From Pachyseris speciosa (taxonomy: Eukaryota > Cnidaria > Anthozoa > Scleractinia > Pachyseridae): 64,000 nucleotides of DNA. The stretch is from positions 269,501-333,500 of the forward strand of contig JAEMWC010000248.1 in NCBI GenBank assembly GCA_016490735.1. The letters run 5' to 3'. Numbering within the stretch: the first letter of the stretch is position 1; each line of letters opens with the position of its first letter. The position numbers and the translations under genes are program-made. The notes beneath the pieces are model-generated. The model did no database searches, was not told the origin of the DNA, and saw only the letters and a list, made by a program, of their open reading frames with translations. Shown here piece after piece: positions 11,701-23,190 of the stretch.

Positions 11701-14700
11701 TACATAAATGCCTTCAGAGAAAAAGCAAAATTATATTTTGGAAGGAATACCGAAAATTGGGCTGTTTACTTTGCGCGATGTGTCAATCATTCCATAGATG
11801 TTGAATTTGGTCGGTGGTTTTCCAGTTTGCGATCTTGCGATCAAGGAACTTCTGCCGGCACAGTAGTTCGAAGGTTTAATCGTTAGCGCACGTAAATCCA
11901 ATCCCCTTGTTCTACAAAAAAATATTAGCGAGGATTATGTTATCAGAAACGAGAACATCGACAAGAACAACTCTTGAATTTCAACTTTATTATTAGCTAC
12001 CAAAAAAAGAATAATAAATTATCAAAATAGTAAATCTCCCTGACCTAACAAAAAAGTGTTAACGCTTGCTGCAATAGCCGCGAAGCGATGGGAGTCAGAA
12101 AATTCTAGTGGCTTTACCTTGCAACATTGTAACTTGCGATCAGGCATAACTACCGATTTTGATCGTTACAAAAAGTTTGAAAATTCCCACGCCAAACCGT
12201 CGCGTGCGTCGGCCCGGCACTTCGGCTTTGTAATTTATTTCAAAATCGTTCAAACCTGTATTCTTCGCTATTATAGCACACACTGTGAACAAATAGGAAG
12301 GAAAAGCAATTGTTTACTTGTAAAGAGACTGAATGTTAAAACAACACGATAATAATTTGTTCGTGACAGATAGGAAACCGTTCGTTGCCTGTGGTTTCTG
12401 TGGTTTGAAGATCTCGCCTGTGATTGGTTACAACACAATTAACATTCCAGACATATTTTAGGTGTTCACGGCAATACAATCACCGCTGTAAAATATAAAT
12501 TAAATTAATAAAAAATATTTTTTTTACACATCCGTATGTATATGTTGTAGGTCAAAATAAAATTCAGGTTAAAATGATTTTAACCTAAGTCAAAATGAAA
12601 TTCCTTTGTCTTCTAACCCTAATTATTTATGAATCATGAATAATTAGGGTTAGAATACAAAGGAATTAGATTTTGAATCATTTTAACCTACAACATATAT
12701 ATTCAGTCATATAATTAAGGCTTGGCAGAAGGAAGTCTAATATAAGCACCAGATGTAAAGAATGCATAGAAAGAGGTTGCTACATTTAATTTAATTACTT
12801 GGGATACTGTAATTATAAGTATACCAAGTTATAAATCATGTCAGATTTCAGTCTTTTTTTTCCTGTGTAGCAAAATGCAGAATACAATTACAAGGGCAGT
12901 GTTTTGATTGGGCAATGTGCAATAGAAGGCACGTGGCAGTGTTTCATTGTAGTCCTAAGTGCAAAGTACAAAGCCTTGAGCTATGTGACTCAAAAATCTC
13001 TTTCTGTTCAGCCTTCGGGGTGGACTGACTTGCTTGGATCACTGAGGATGTTGTGATATCTTTGTAAAGTTGTGGAGACTTAAATTGAGTAGAGTTTGAT
13101 CGCGTGAAAAGGTTTGCTGAATTTAAGACAAGGTTGGAAGCCTCTCACTTGCTGTGAATATCGACTCGAATTAGAACATTGTGACAGTTCTATATTTGGA
13201 AAATTGCAAATTTGCATTAAATTGTTTAGATGCAATTTGATCTGGAATATATCATAACTTGAGCGCTGTGACAGTGATGAATGCAGAGACAAGTTTGCAA
13301 ATTCTTGGTTTTAATGTGACGTCAGGAAAAAACTAAAATTAAACATTTAGAATTTTTACCTTCAACAGGTAAATGACATTTTAAGGATATATCTGCTGGC
13401 CTGTTTTCAGCCAAGTAAGACTGTCACTTTGTTTTGAAAATAGAGCAGTTTGAATTAGGAGATTTTTACAATACGTATGACATCTGGATTGCTTCGGAGA
13501 AACATGCCACATACACGGAAATGATCCACCTTGTGTTTCTGCGTTCTGAACAACCAATGTGTTACGAGAAGTGTGTATGCGAATGTTTTCAAGCTTAGCA
13601 GAGATAAAAAATGTTTTAAGAGAGCCAAAGTAAACTCCAGATGTTGCCACTTAATTTAAAGGTAATCAACAACAACTGACAATGAATATGGATGGTAATT
13701 CTCAAAACAATTTAACGTACATGAAGAAAAACGCCTTGTATCAACTAGTGGTGTAATGATTAATCGAAATTTCGGTTAATTGCCATTATGACTATTCGGT
13801 TCGGTTTACGGTTCTTTGCTTCCGTACTTTGATTTTGCTTCATTTATGATAGAAAGGTGTTTTCACAGCTTTAAATACAAATATAAAACTCTCAAGGTCA
13901 AAATTTCTTGTAGTATTTTCTCAAATGAGCTATGATTTTGTGAAATCAGGATTCAGATGTCTTTATGGTGTTTTTGACTGAAGAGAGTTTGTAGTTTCTG
14001 TTAATTATAGTAACCTCAAGTTGAGGGTTTTAGGGCTTTGAACCCTTTTGAAAGAGTTTTTGTTGAAGCCCATATTGTTTATATTATTATTTTAATATTG
14101 TTTATTATAAGAATTAGAAACATTAATTTTGGATAATCAAATTGAAATATTCGAAATCAAAAGACAATAATTTAAATCGATTCAAGTCGAAAGGTAAATC
14201 AATCGTTACATCCCTAACCCAGAGAGCATCTTGTTTATTAATAATAAGTAGCACAAAATACTGTAGTACGTACATGCATGTATAATGAAAAACCAAAGCC
14301 AGGGGCTTATAAACAAACAAAATGCCTAAATAGATGCAAGAGGTAGGCACAAGGTGAATATGTTGGAGCTAAAACTTAAGCTCAGGTAATAAAATTTAAA
14401 CCTATGTTGAATCTCAATTTCCTTTGTCTCCTAAACTAGCCAAGCAGTTAAAAAGCCTTGGAGTACTGTTGCACATAGGGTCATACATGTAAGTCATAAC
14501 AGACAATCAGCAGAATTTTGTCTTTGTCATCATTATTACATTGCATTTAAGCTTAAATTTAACTTCTTTCTTTTCTTATGACCATAGAACTTTCATCAAC
14601 TTTGCTGATCCAAGCATAATGCGCATGATGCATAACAATCATGAACCTTCATGCACGATGTGGACTACATATTGAGAAAACCAATACTTGAATTGAAATC

Positions 14701-15024
14701 TGCCAATAATAGTGGAGAAGCATGCCCTTCTGACCTCAATGAGCTTAGCATTTAAAATTAATCAGACATCCAGTGAAATTATTCACAGATTGAAATAAAA
14801 AAATAAAATGTTTTGGTTTCGTCTCAATCTTTAGAGTTTGCATCTCTGTGAAAGGTACAGGGATATATTTTACAGCAACATAATAATAATAATAATAATA
14901 ATAACAATAGGGGAGCAGGGATGGCGCAGTGGTGAGAGCACTCGCCTTCCACCAATGTGGCCCGGGTGGCCCGGACTCAACGTCATATGTGGGTTGAGTT
15001 TGTTGTTGGTTCTCTTCTTTCTCC

Positions 15025-15055
<31 letters not shown>

Positions 15056-15154
15056 CCGTTTCCACAAAAACCAACATTTCCAAATTCCAATTTCATCTGC
15101 TTGTAAAGTGCATTTGATCATATACACATGGAAAATGCGCTATATAAGTTCTAA

Positions 15155-15196
<42 letters not shown>

Positions 15197-18100
15197 CCTT
15201 GACTTTGTCTTGGTCCATAAAACACATAAAAAAAGAACTTGGCCAATATTAATACAGTTTAATATAGTTTACAGTTTAATAATACAGAGTTCAATAGTAA
15301 TAAAATCAAATACAAAACGTTATAGTCCATCTCATGCCATCTTGACCTCACGTTTGGCCAAAAACCGATATACAAAGCACATGTGTCTCCAGTTAAACAT
15401 ATGCTTATAATAAGCTATCAGAAGAAGAAGATAAGACCTTTTGAAATGGAAATCATACAGCTTCAGGCAAGCCCAGCAGAGTAATGTTGTTATAATTTCG
15501 ATATATGAACTCACTCAATCATGAAATGGGAGTTACAAACCATACAGGAAACTCTTCCTTCATCTTTGTTAACTCATGTGATGATAGTTGCTGACTTGAT
15601 TCCTCATGATGTGCCAAATGAAATCAATCAATTCCAATGTACTCACTACTACACAAGGGCATAACTTATCTCCACATGACTTCTCCACTACATTAGCAAT
15701 TCAACATGGCAAACGTGATAGGAAAGTTGAGCTAGTTTAGCACATAAGCAAATAAGACCTTCAGCTGTATTAAAAGGAATCTCAACTTGTGTCCAGAAAG
15801 AGATAAAGCACAAGCATACACCTCGTTAGTGAGACCTATCTTAGAATATGGAAGTACTGCATGGGATCCTTACCGGATGTATCAAAAAAACTGGCTTGAA
15901 CAAGTACAGCGACATGCTGCATGTTTTGCTACTAAAATATACTCAAGGCAGGAAGGATGTGTTACTCAAGCACTAAACCATCTTAAGGTGGCTGGTACCA
16001 GTTTTCAGCTTTTTCACGACGTAAACTTTAAGAGAAAAGAACACAAAGGCAAACCGAGGCCGTAAGGAATCTTTTGCATGATTAAATTGTACATTTAGTC
16101 GTTGACTGAAAATACCTATTATTACGTTATCAGCTGTTACCATGGCAATGGTACTTGAGGGTTATTCAGAGCTGCATTTAAGCTTCTGGCACTTATAATT
16201 CAAATACTAACTTGGTGACCCCCTATTTTTTTCACGTGATTACTTTTGCCATTTGAAAAGGAAACTGCAAAATGTTTTTAAAAATTTTCTATCATGCGGA
16301 CTTTTTATAAACGCAAGAAAAGGCAATTTATGAGTAGTGTGAAATTTCTCTGATAGAATTTTCTTGAATTATGTGATGTTTACTCTTTACAAGAGAGAAA
16401 TGTTGAAACAATAAAAAGAGGGGGTCACCTGGCTCGCTTTCTTGCAAAAACTTTCGTGAGTTGAGCAATTTCCACGCGCGTTTTTGCGCATTTCAAAATC
16501 TGGATTCTAAAAGATTGATATTTACTCATGCGCTTTGCCGACTGCCGCTAACCATTGCGCGTATAAGCGCGGGCAATAACCATAGCCTTGTTTGCAGTCC
16601 ACGCTTGTCCACATGCTGAGTTGATTTCAGTACGGTGGAATTTAATAGTCCACAGTTGTTGTTTTTACTGTTTGGCCGAGCATTTGGGCTTACTTAAAAA
16701 AAATTTCTTCACAACTTGTGGCACGACTAAGCATTTTTATGTTATTATAAATAACACCAAGCGAAAGCGTGGAATTAACTAAATTCCTCGCAGAACACCT
16801 GAGAACACATGTCAACTGCATGCAATTCTGACACAAGTGCAGATATGATTCGAGGCAAACAACAGGAGGTGGTGAGGCATATAAATAATAGGATGTTGAG
16901 ATGTATTACCTGTAAGTAAATTGAAGTGCTATCCCACTTTTGCAGTTTTACAATTACTTTCCGGCTACCTTTTCCTCCTGGTTCCCGACACGATCGATCG
17001 CAGTAGAGGTGGGAATTATCTCCTTGGAGCTTCAATACGCATTATCAATCTCCAGAAACAAATTTTCCTATGTAAATTGAATTAGCTTAAGTCGATCGAG
17101 TACATATGGCCTCAGATAAAGGCGAATTTCTTTTTGAACAGGACAAACATAGCCTTGCTCGAAGAAAGCCTCGCACCACCATATTTGTTTTTGTTTTTCC
17201 CATTCTTCAAATCTTGCGTGTATCAAGTGTGACGCGTGCGCTAGTGGCCAGACTCTCCACACGAGTAAAACCGGCACCAGCCACCTTAACTGGCCAACAT
17301 TGGAGCATAGAAGGAGAGTGAACAGACTAACTTTAATGTACAAGACCCTTCACGGCCAAGCAGCAATCAATATACCACCTTATGTGAAACACAAAGCGGT
17401 AATGAAAACTAGAAACTCTGACCCAATGAAGTTTATCCCTCTACAGGCATCGTGTGATGAGTATAAATACAGTTTCTGGCCTAGAATATCTTAAGCTCAT
17501 AGTTATTTGCACATATTTATTTTTCTTTTTGCACTTTGCACTCGAATTTGCTAGATGTCCTTATAGGACTTTGCAAATAAAGTATGTAGATGTAGATGTA
17601 GACATACTCATTAGGGCTTTTGGATGATTGACAGATTTCTACCTGAGGCATTCATTAGGGGCTGAAAAGCGGCAAGTGTAGCTGCTGCTTTCCCCCTCCA
17701 ACTTCTCCCTTCTCTAATATTAAATATGTAAATAAGGGTAACAAAAGTAAAAGTAAACCTAAAAGATACTTTAAAAGATACATACAATTTAGACAGATTG
17801 AAAATCTTCAAAATCTTACATTCTTTTCTGTGAAGAACTGCCGCGAACACGCTACGAACCACCTTCTGCACTTGTCGATATCTTGGGAAGGCTTCGGCAT
17901 TGGAATGAATACTTTCTTCCCGGATTCCTCGAGTTTTTCAAGAGTTTTAGGCCATTTTTTCGATACTTTGAATCCGTTTTGCACTCGCCCCGACAGCAAT
18001 GCTTAGTGCTCACCATTTTACGTCGAGGTTGGGGACAAACATGACATTATAAAAGATTTTCCAAACGTTTTGTCGATAGAGAATAGCGAATGACGCGCAT

Positions 18101-18916
18101 ATCTCCTTTGAGCAATATGCGGGATATGCAATGTCTGAGTCACGTGGGGGGTCCGATCTGATGTAATCTATTTTTAGTGTGAATGGGAAAAATTTATCTC
18201 TGTGCGCAGCGCGATTGGCTGACACCTCTCCTCGTTGACCAATAGAGCAAGGACATCCACGACGTTTCCGCCAAGCAACAAAAATTGTACGTCGTCAAAA
18301 GCGTAGTACAGAGTTAATTTAACTTAAGCTTATGTGAGTTAACTTAAGTAAAGTAAGAATTTTACAGGTGATTTTATATTTTTATACTCGCAAACTCTCA
18401 ATAATTTTTTTTCACCACCCAAAAGCAAATGATTCTTCCCACCTTGTATCATATAGTCTTCTTCAACTTCTTGTGTTAGGTATGGAAGCCTCCATACATT
18501 ACACAGGCCGACGGTAAAGCTGATTGCGGCAAACTTGAGCAGTGAGAGAAGAAAATCGAATTTATCAACCCTTCCTTGGTCATTTCCAGCCTGGAGGGTC
18601 GCGATATGATCGTCAGCTCCCCTCAATAGACCCGACAGGTACCCTGTACAAAAGGAGAAACGCGAAATAAGTATATCTCAAAGCCTCACCAAGGGTAGGC
18701 ACCCCTTCGGACCGGTATTTTCATCGACAAACTTTCATGTAGGTATGCTCGATGGGCTTGCCAACCAGGACTTGTCTGCATATCTGTAGTGCAGATACGT
18801 GCATTGCTGAGCTTCATGCAGCATATGTAGCTACTGACGAGTACGTCCTATGAGCGGGTTAAAAAAATATATAGAGATATATCTTAATAGAAACGCTTAC
18901 TTAATGCTGATGCCAT
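2792..18916 (-). CDS. Putative 7TM-like membrane protein with C-terminal death domain, copy 1 (intact model)
   Basis: I reconstructed seven exons on the minus strand: 18901-18916 (start MASAL), 18443-18643, 12750-12806, 10846-11117, 9138-9191, 4427-4651 and 2792-3250 (stop). All use GT-AG borders and join in phase (1,1,1,0,0,0). The total is 1284 nt, or 427 residues. Hydrophobic segments lie near residues 36-56, 81-107, 113-133, 172-198, 211-226, 236-258 and 287-305. A basic linker follows, then a death domain at about 342-424 with MLN..., DDFRMLAEKAGL, a TILLTW segment and DATVGRLIELL. Death domains mediate homotypic assembly in apoptosis and innate immune signalling, so a membrane receptor or adaptor is plausible, but ligand and function are unknown. 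Copy 1 lacks 5 residues present in exon 5 of copies 2 and 3. The exon 3 donor (GTGCTT) is weak. Residues 50-60 (GLCNVWRLPYL) resemble SLC6 transporter TM1, but the rest does not follow that family. Confidence 0.7.
3384..3764. mobile_element. G/C-ended MITE-like element, unit 1 copy
   Basis: The ends are short inverted repeats: GGGAGGGGGGTACT at the left, and at the right the reverse complement of GGGAGTAACCCCCTCCC. Internal landmarks are TTAGTACGGGG, TTTTATATACCATTTTT, repeated GGTACCCCTTTCGTA motifs and CGGGCGAAGCCTCCCC. It lies in intron 6 of the death-domain gene and contains exactly one 33-bp unit of the sequence that expands to 57 units in unit 3. Confidence 0.6.
3829..4310 (+). pseudogene. 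Penelope-like reverse transcriptase fragment, unit 1 copy
   Basis: The frame contains RYVDDTF (the RT catalytic YxDD box), then HPNIRFT-like, KIPFLDVLI and SVYRKKTFTGLLTNYFSFT. This order is typical of the RT of Penelope-like retroelements. The frame stops at LVE near 4203 and continues with damage as RAYKINN to about 4290. It has no start or endonuclease domain, so it is a fossil. It runs antisense within intron 6 of the death-domain gene. Confidence 0.55.
4700..6297. other. Intron 5 sequence of copy 1, nothing recognised
   Basis: This is intronic to the minus-strand death-domain gene and homologous to about 36970-38660 in unit 2. I see no coding sequence or named repeat. Confidence 0.5.
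6574..7110 (-). pseudogene. LINE ORF2 C-terminal fragment
   Basis: The frame reads KTLIAPYILYGLTSWGN, then a helix-rich tail with KIWNGIP and a stop at 6571-6573. This is the standard C-terminal end downstream of the RT domain in CR1/Jockey-like ORF2. Endonuclease and RT catalytic motifs are missing because of the internal deletion. Confidence 0.65.
7167..7673 (-). pseudogene. LINE ORF1-like protein, one stop codon
   Basis: An N-terminal coiled coil (KENDDLKCKLKTLTKDFKEL) is followed by LKIIGYP and a NDIEIAHRV motif, the arrangement of L1-type ORF1 proteins with an RRM-like central domain. A single TAA at 7416-7418 interrupts an otherwise continuous frame. It ends abruptly at the internal deletion. 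Confidence 0.6.
8214..8442. mobile_element. Inverted-repeat MITE
   Basis: The termini TAGGGCTGTTTATACGAGAG and, inverted, TAGGGCTCTTTATACGAGAG continue into arms of about 60 bp that include AAATAAGCCGTGG. Unit 2 lacks it at the equivalent point (about 39255). Flanking TAT at both sides would fit a 2-3 bp target duplication. Confidence 0.7.
9390..9572 (+). other. Plus-strand open frame of unknown nature, repeated in all units
   Basis: A 60-residue frame containing PNHVVGNVASDLVIPHHTGSV recurs at 59749-59958 (69 residues) and, frameshifted by a deletion, near 41275-41390. It lies in intron 4 of the death-domain gene, on the opposite strand. It matches no family I recognise and could be residual transposon coding sequence. 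Confidence 0.25.
9901..10083. mobile_element. Partial copy of the G/C-ended MITE-like element
   Basis: The left part only is present, with GGGGTACTAAAA, the TTTTATATACCATTTT segment and the CAGGAAGTCTTCTTG segment, ending at a TGGTACCCTA motif. The right part is missing. Confidence 0.45.
11136..12491. mobile_element. Foldback-type element with ~115-bp inverted termini
   Basis: The sequence at 11136-11262 (TTACAGCGGTTATTATATTG onward) is repeated inverted at 12352-12491. The two ends enclose about 1.1 kb with no recognisable protein. Unit 2 lacks the element between CTAAATT and AATATAA near 43275, so it inserted after or independently of the duplication. It lies in intron 3 only about 20 bp from the exon 4 acceptor. 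Confidence 0.7.
12539..12702. mobile_element. Palindromic MITE (TATGTTGTAG family)
   Basis: Inverted arms run from TATGTTGTAGGTCAAAAT to CATTTTAACCTACAACATA, with an inner hairpin around TAACCCTAATTATT. Elements with the same ACAACATAT ends occur at 23191-23339 and 24068-24202. Confidence 0.65.
12930..13490. other. Block conserved with unit 2, no confident gene
   Basis: It aligns with 43545-43775 and 45316-45540 in unit 2, on either side of the palindromic insertion there. Short minus-strand frames can be read in it (for example VITTSSVIQASQS in unit 2), but they are frameshifted in unit 1 and do not fit the phase of the flanking exons. Confidence 0.4.
13746..14216. mobile_element. hAT-like non-autonomous element
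   Basis: The left end TAGTGGTGTAATGATTAATC and the inverted right end TAGGGATGTAACGATTGATT are imperfect terminal repeats of the kind seen in hAT MITEs. I see no coding capacity and no clear target duplication. Confidence 0.45.
14910..15195 (+). mobile_element. tRNA-derived SINE with (ATT)n tail
   Basis: The head GGGGAGCAGGGATGGCGCAG is followed by an A-box-like GTGGTGAGAGCACTCGCC and a degenerate B box near 14962-14975. A conserved body (CTCCGAGAGGTTTTTCTCC, CCGGTTTTCCC) and a terminal ATT microsatellite follow. The family recurs complete at 54086-54372 and as a truncated head at 59379-59436. Confidence 0.75.
15761..17603 (+). mobile_element. LINE 3' fragment split by a TTAA-flanked transposon
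   Basis: ORF2 C-terminal coding starts near 15761 (CPERDKAQAYTSLVRPILEYG, then QVQRHAACF) and runs to LNHL at 15986. It resumes at 17290 with NWPTLEHRRRVNRLTLMYK and ends after YKYSFWPRIS at 17494. The 3' end carries an (ATGTAG) tandem tail at 17583-17603. Removing 15987-17285 and one TTAA copy restores continuous similarity, so this is one LINE interrupted later. Confidence 0.75.
15987..17285. mobile_element. Non-autonomous piggyBac-type transposon
   Basis: The termini GGTGGCTGGTACCAGTTTT and, inverted, GGTGGCTGGTGCCGGTTTT are flanked by TTAA at 15983-15986 and 17286-17289. TTAA duplication is the hallmark of the piggyBac superfamily. The 1299-bp interior has no transposase-like frame. It inserted into the LINE ORF2 fragment, which makes it younger than that LINE. 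Confidence 0.75.
17808..18003 (-). pseudogene. Truncated THAP-domain remnant, unit 1 copy
   Basis: It matches the THAP exon at 46877-47404: FIPMPKPSQDIDKCRRW and ACSRQFFTEKN. Only the central part of the zinc-binding domain is left. It lies in intron 2 of the death-domain gene at the same relative place as in unit 2, so the insertion predates the duplication. Confidence 0.6.
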
Positions 18917-19022
18917 AGTTTCTTCTTTGCTTTGTATGATTAGGGTTGTGAAACTTATCCTTCGCGGTTGATCAGACGGCACACAAATTTAACATACAAA
19001 AAAAAGGTAAACAGGGTGCCAG

Positions 19023-19099
19023 TAGGCTCGATTTCCGCCGCTCACTCGGGTCCGGAGTGCGGACTCATTTCCCGAAGCAGCGGCTGGTAATCGAGCCTA
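19023..19099. mobile_element. 77-bp inverted-repeat element with 8-bp target duplication
   Basis: The termini TAGGCTCGATT and the inverted TAGGCTCGATTACC are flanked by an exact 8-bp direct repeat GGTGCCAG at 19015-19022 and 19100-19107. An 8-bp duplication fits hAT- or P-type transposition. Confidence 0.7.
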
Positions 19100-19678
19100 G
19101 GTGCCAGTTGCTTGAAGGGATAGACGAGAGGGCCGTCCAACGGCGGTGAGACTGGGACCGAGTTTTACGAGCACCGAATACATCTTCGCTAATTCGTCGG
19201 CCACAATACACTGACAATAACGTCCGCCTTGATATTTTACACAATAAAGTCAGTGACACGGTTGTTAGTGTTTTCTGTTACATATGTGGTTTGCCTAAGA
19301 ACACGAGAGGTAATTATTCCTACAAAATTATACCCTTTTACCTTTCTCGAATACTAAAGTCTCATCGTTGCGTCTTCGAAAATATGGATTTTTGTGTGGG
19401 ATGAAATATTAATACGTTTTTTGTGTTGATAATTTTGTGAAATTCTCCTGCTAATCTGAATTATATCATTCAGTTGGTGAAGTAAATAAACGTTGTATGT
19501 TGCTTATATTGGCTAATTTGTCTGCTGATTCAAAGGTCCCGCTGATCTATCCCTTCAGGGGATAGACGAGGGGACCCATCGGATCGGGCCCATGAGAGGC
19601 TTGGAAACCACTCATCATCACAAACGCGGGAAAATTGACAAGGACAACAGTCTGAGTTTCAGGAGATTTGCTGGCTGA

Positions 19679-22600
19679 AAGATAAGTTTGCTCGATGCCA
19701 GATATCGTACGACGAAATATGCGTTACCGTTGTTTTTCCTGGTGGTCAAGACAAATGTTGACTATCAGGTGGTTGGCAGTTTTGTATTGCAAAGTGAGGC
19801 CAGTTACGAAATAGGAAACGCCCTGAAGGTAATAGCAGAATGGAATTCTGAATGGTCACCACACTCCTTCCTGGTTGACTACGGCGAAGCAGAAATTGGC
19901 GCTGTGGAGCGGTTATTTCCAGGTAGTTTGCCAAGATACCTACTGCTATAGCCATCTAGAAGCTTTAACAGAGTCGACATCTTAAAAAGTTAAAACAACA
20001 GCAAAAAGAACAATAAACTTTTTGAATTCACGCATAAATAGATAAACTTAACAGAACAAAGGGGGTAGTATAAATGAAACGTTTATCAACTTTCAATATA
20101 CTAGTCGGGCACGAGTACACCCCACGTGGCTTACCTAGAGCGACTCTTTTGATCATTTTTGTGTTTTCTTTCAGATTGTAGTGTGTACATCTGCGATTTT
20201 CACAGGGAGCAAGCCTGGGAGCGGTGGCTTTCCAAAGGAGCAAATGGAGCTACCGTTTTCAAGACGGATATCCTTTGTCGTTTTCGACGAATTGCTCACG
20301 CATCAACAGAGGAAGAGTACAAAGAGGCAGTAGGAGCTCTTGAAGAGTGGGAAGTGTGGGGCCGGTCAGAGTTAAAAGGTGCTCGAGACTGGTTTCATAA
20401 CACGTGGATACGAGAGCACAAGGTATTCGGGTCGATCTGATAGTCTCGTGAACTGGATCATGTCGATCATTATTACAGTATTACAGCCTGGTAAACAAAC
20501 ACGTGTTGCAAAGGCAATACTAATACTACTGTTCCGTTTCTTTTCAGAGGTGGGTTTGGGCATACAAGAAAGATCGCCTTTTATCTTCAGTTTGTACCAC
20601 CAATGGAGTCGAAAGGCAAAATAAATCGTTCAAGTATGAATATCTGGAAGGTAACAAGAGTGCAAACCTAAGTTCTATGGTGACCATTTTGGTTGAACAA
20701 TTCCTTCCGGACAAGTACACAAAGTAAGTAGCGGAATGAAATCTTAGCTCATTTCAAGTCCTAATGTTTCGTATTTGGAAAATGATGTCGTTTGATTGCT
20801 TCCATGTGTGACTGCAGATAGAGAAATGGGGTCTCAATGGAAATGGCATTTCACATATTGCGTTACATCATTACCTGTTTAATTATTACTGCTTATGTCA
20901 ATAGAATTTCTATTTCAGCACAAGAAACTGTTACTTTGTCACTGCAACAAGCTTATACCGGTGTCAAAATCGTTGCAGGTACATAGAAGCAAACACAAGG
21001 CTGTCCAGCCACTACAAACGTTACGATGACAGGGTGCCCCTTTACCTCCAAGATCGTCCACGCCATATCATTTCACACTGTATGGACAAAATATCATTAG
21101 CACAAGCCATCCCAGATCACAATGTCATCCAATCAGGCGAAGGGCAGTTTCGAGTACATAGCCAATCAGCCACGCTGGACCAGTGGTATGAAGTCTCCGT
21201 TGGTGTAGATGACGGGGTACCATCATGTGCTTGTGAGGAATGGCAAAGAACCCATCTACCTTGCAAGCACATGTTTGCTGTTTTTAGGCACCACCACGAT
21301 TGGGGATTTGATAGCCTTCCTGAGAAATACAGAAATTCCCCATTTTTTACCCTGGATACAGAAATTGTTTCTCCTGCTTGCAAGGAGTCCCCAGAAGAAC
21401 TGTCCCAACAAGAATCACCAGAAGATTGCACAGACATACCTGACAGAAATGCAAATTTAACAATTGAATTCCAAAACATCCCTCTCCCAACGGGAGTAAA
21501 GAGGACGGTGGCATCTACATGTCGCGATCTTATGAACCGGATGAAGTCTCTCAGCTACATCGTGGATGATTTAAATACCCTAAATGATGTCCAAGAATGC
21601 CTGCAAGTCTGCCTGCAGAAAATGGAAATCTCTGCACCTAGAGCATCTAACGGCCTTATCCTGGAACAAGAAGCCCCTAAGAAAAAACATTCCCCGACTG
21701 AGCCTTTAAAATTAAAGCAACATTCCGCCACATCAGCATTCAAACGCCTACTTCTAGCTACTAGAAAAAATAAATATACAGGCAGAGTTGGAAAGGCCGC
21801 AAATAACCTTAAACGCGGGTGGCATATCGATCCTCTTAATGCAGCCTTTCATTCTAAGAGGGCAAGAGTTGAGAAGGTAGAGAGTGAAATCCTTGGAGAA
21901 GACATATCCACTAAAGAGGAAAACAAGAGAGACACCGAGCAGATTCCCCTCATCACTCAAGAAATGATGACCAGTCAAGAAGAGAAAAGTCCTCTTGAGC
22001 TAAAAAGTTCCACAGTTGAGAGGGATGAGCTTGATAACGAAGACAATATTTCTCCTGCAGGTACCCAATTGCCTATAATGGAAAAGGAAGAATCCAGTAA
22101 TGAAGAAACCAAGGGTGATCATGAAAAGAGTGCTTCCATTATCAACATTTCAAAGCAAGAAATTAGAACTGTAGAAATTGACATACTGAACCAAAAAGAG
22201 CAAAGATCTGTCCCTGAAATTTTCACCAGTGAGAAAGCCAAACAAGAACACAAAGAGAACATTCCTCCTGTCTCAAAGCAGTTACCCATAATAATAGATG
22301 ACAACTCACCAGATCCCAACATTTGGTTAGATATTGAATACCCTGAAGACCCTGACGCCCACTTCATCCTTTACCAAGATGCCAGAGCCAACATTTTAAA
22401 GAAAACAACATGGCTATGTGACTCTGAAATTCATGCTGGGCAACTACTTCTGAAATCAAAATTTCCACTAGTAGACGGACTGCATAATCCTTCTATTTCT
22501 GGTGAATTGGTCACCCCTGCCCAAAGTGAATTTGTACAAATCATAAACACAGGTTCCCACTGGGTCTGTCTAAGTACTGTTTCTTCAAGGCCTGGGACGG

Positions 22601-23109
22601 TAAAGATCTATGACAGTCTATACACTAAAGTCAGTCCAATTGCCATCGCTCACTCCTGCCGAATGCTCATGCACACTAGGGAATCTGTCACATTTTTCAA
22701 TGAGAAAGTTCAGAGGCAAGCAAACGATAAAGACTGTGGCTTGTTTGCTCTGGCCTTTTCAACAGATGTCTGCCATGGCATAGACCTGGCAACACAATCA
22801 TATGACCAAGTCAAGCTCCGTGAGCATTATGTCAGCTGCTTAGATTCACGAGACATGGTTCCATTCCCAAGAACAACGCGCCGGGTACCTTGCCATTTAA
22901 CCACCAGAAATACAACAGTGCCAATTTTCTGTGTATGCAGAATGCCAAATGACAGGAAGGAATATGTTCAATGCTCTCAGTGTTGTGGATGGTATCACCC
23001 AACATGTGTGAACATTCCCATGTATGCAATCAGTACCAAACGAAAGTGGAGATGTGATAAATGTAGAGCCAGTCATGCTAGAAAACCAAACCTACATTTA
23101 GTCAATTGA
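19679..23109 (+). CDS. MULE-type transposase/SWIM zinc finger/Ulp1-like protease/PHD finger protein
   Basis: There are four exons: about 19679-19922, 20175-20422, 20548-20723 and 20979-23109 (TGA), joined by GT-AG introns in phase. Exons 1-3 encode an RNase H-fold transposase core with LLDARYRTTKYALPLFF (first Asp), FLVDYGEAEIGA (second Asp), CDFHREQAWERW, and TTNGVERQN (candidate catalytic Glu). Exon 4 (numbered from 21034) has a SWIM finger CxC-x9-CxH (C65, C67, C77, H79). A polar linker follows to about 430, then a C48-type protease with H509, D527 and C568 in the order HW, YDS, DCGLFA. A PHD finger lies at about 633-680. Ulp1-like proteases cleave SUMO-type conjugates, and PHD fingers bind histone tails. 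The N-terminus is unclear because a stop precedes exon 1 and no start Met is visible, so a 5' exon or damage is likely. It is either an active transposase or a domesticated relative of ZSWIM proteins. Confidence 0.75.
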
Positions 23110-23190
23110 GAAACATGGAACTTACATGCACCAAGCATGTACTGGTGCAAAGGAATAGTGCCCCAGATCAGCATTTCCAAATTAATAGCG

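Noticed and set aside
14838..15410. 190-codon open frame
   Set aside because: It runs through a microsatellite, a SINE and its ATT tail; low-complexity translation only.
18443..18643. SLC6 neurotransmitter transporter exon
   Set aside because: FDFLLS and GLCNVWRLPYL resemble SLC6 TM1, but spacing includes extra residues and the spliced product has about seven segments and a death domain instead of twelve TM helices.
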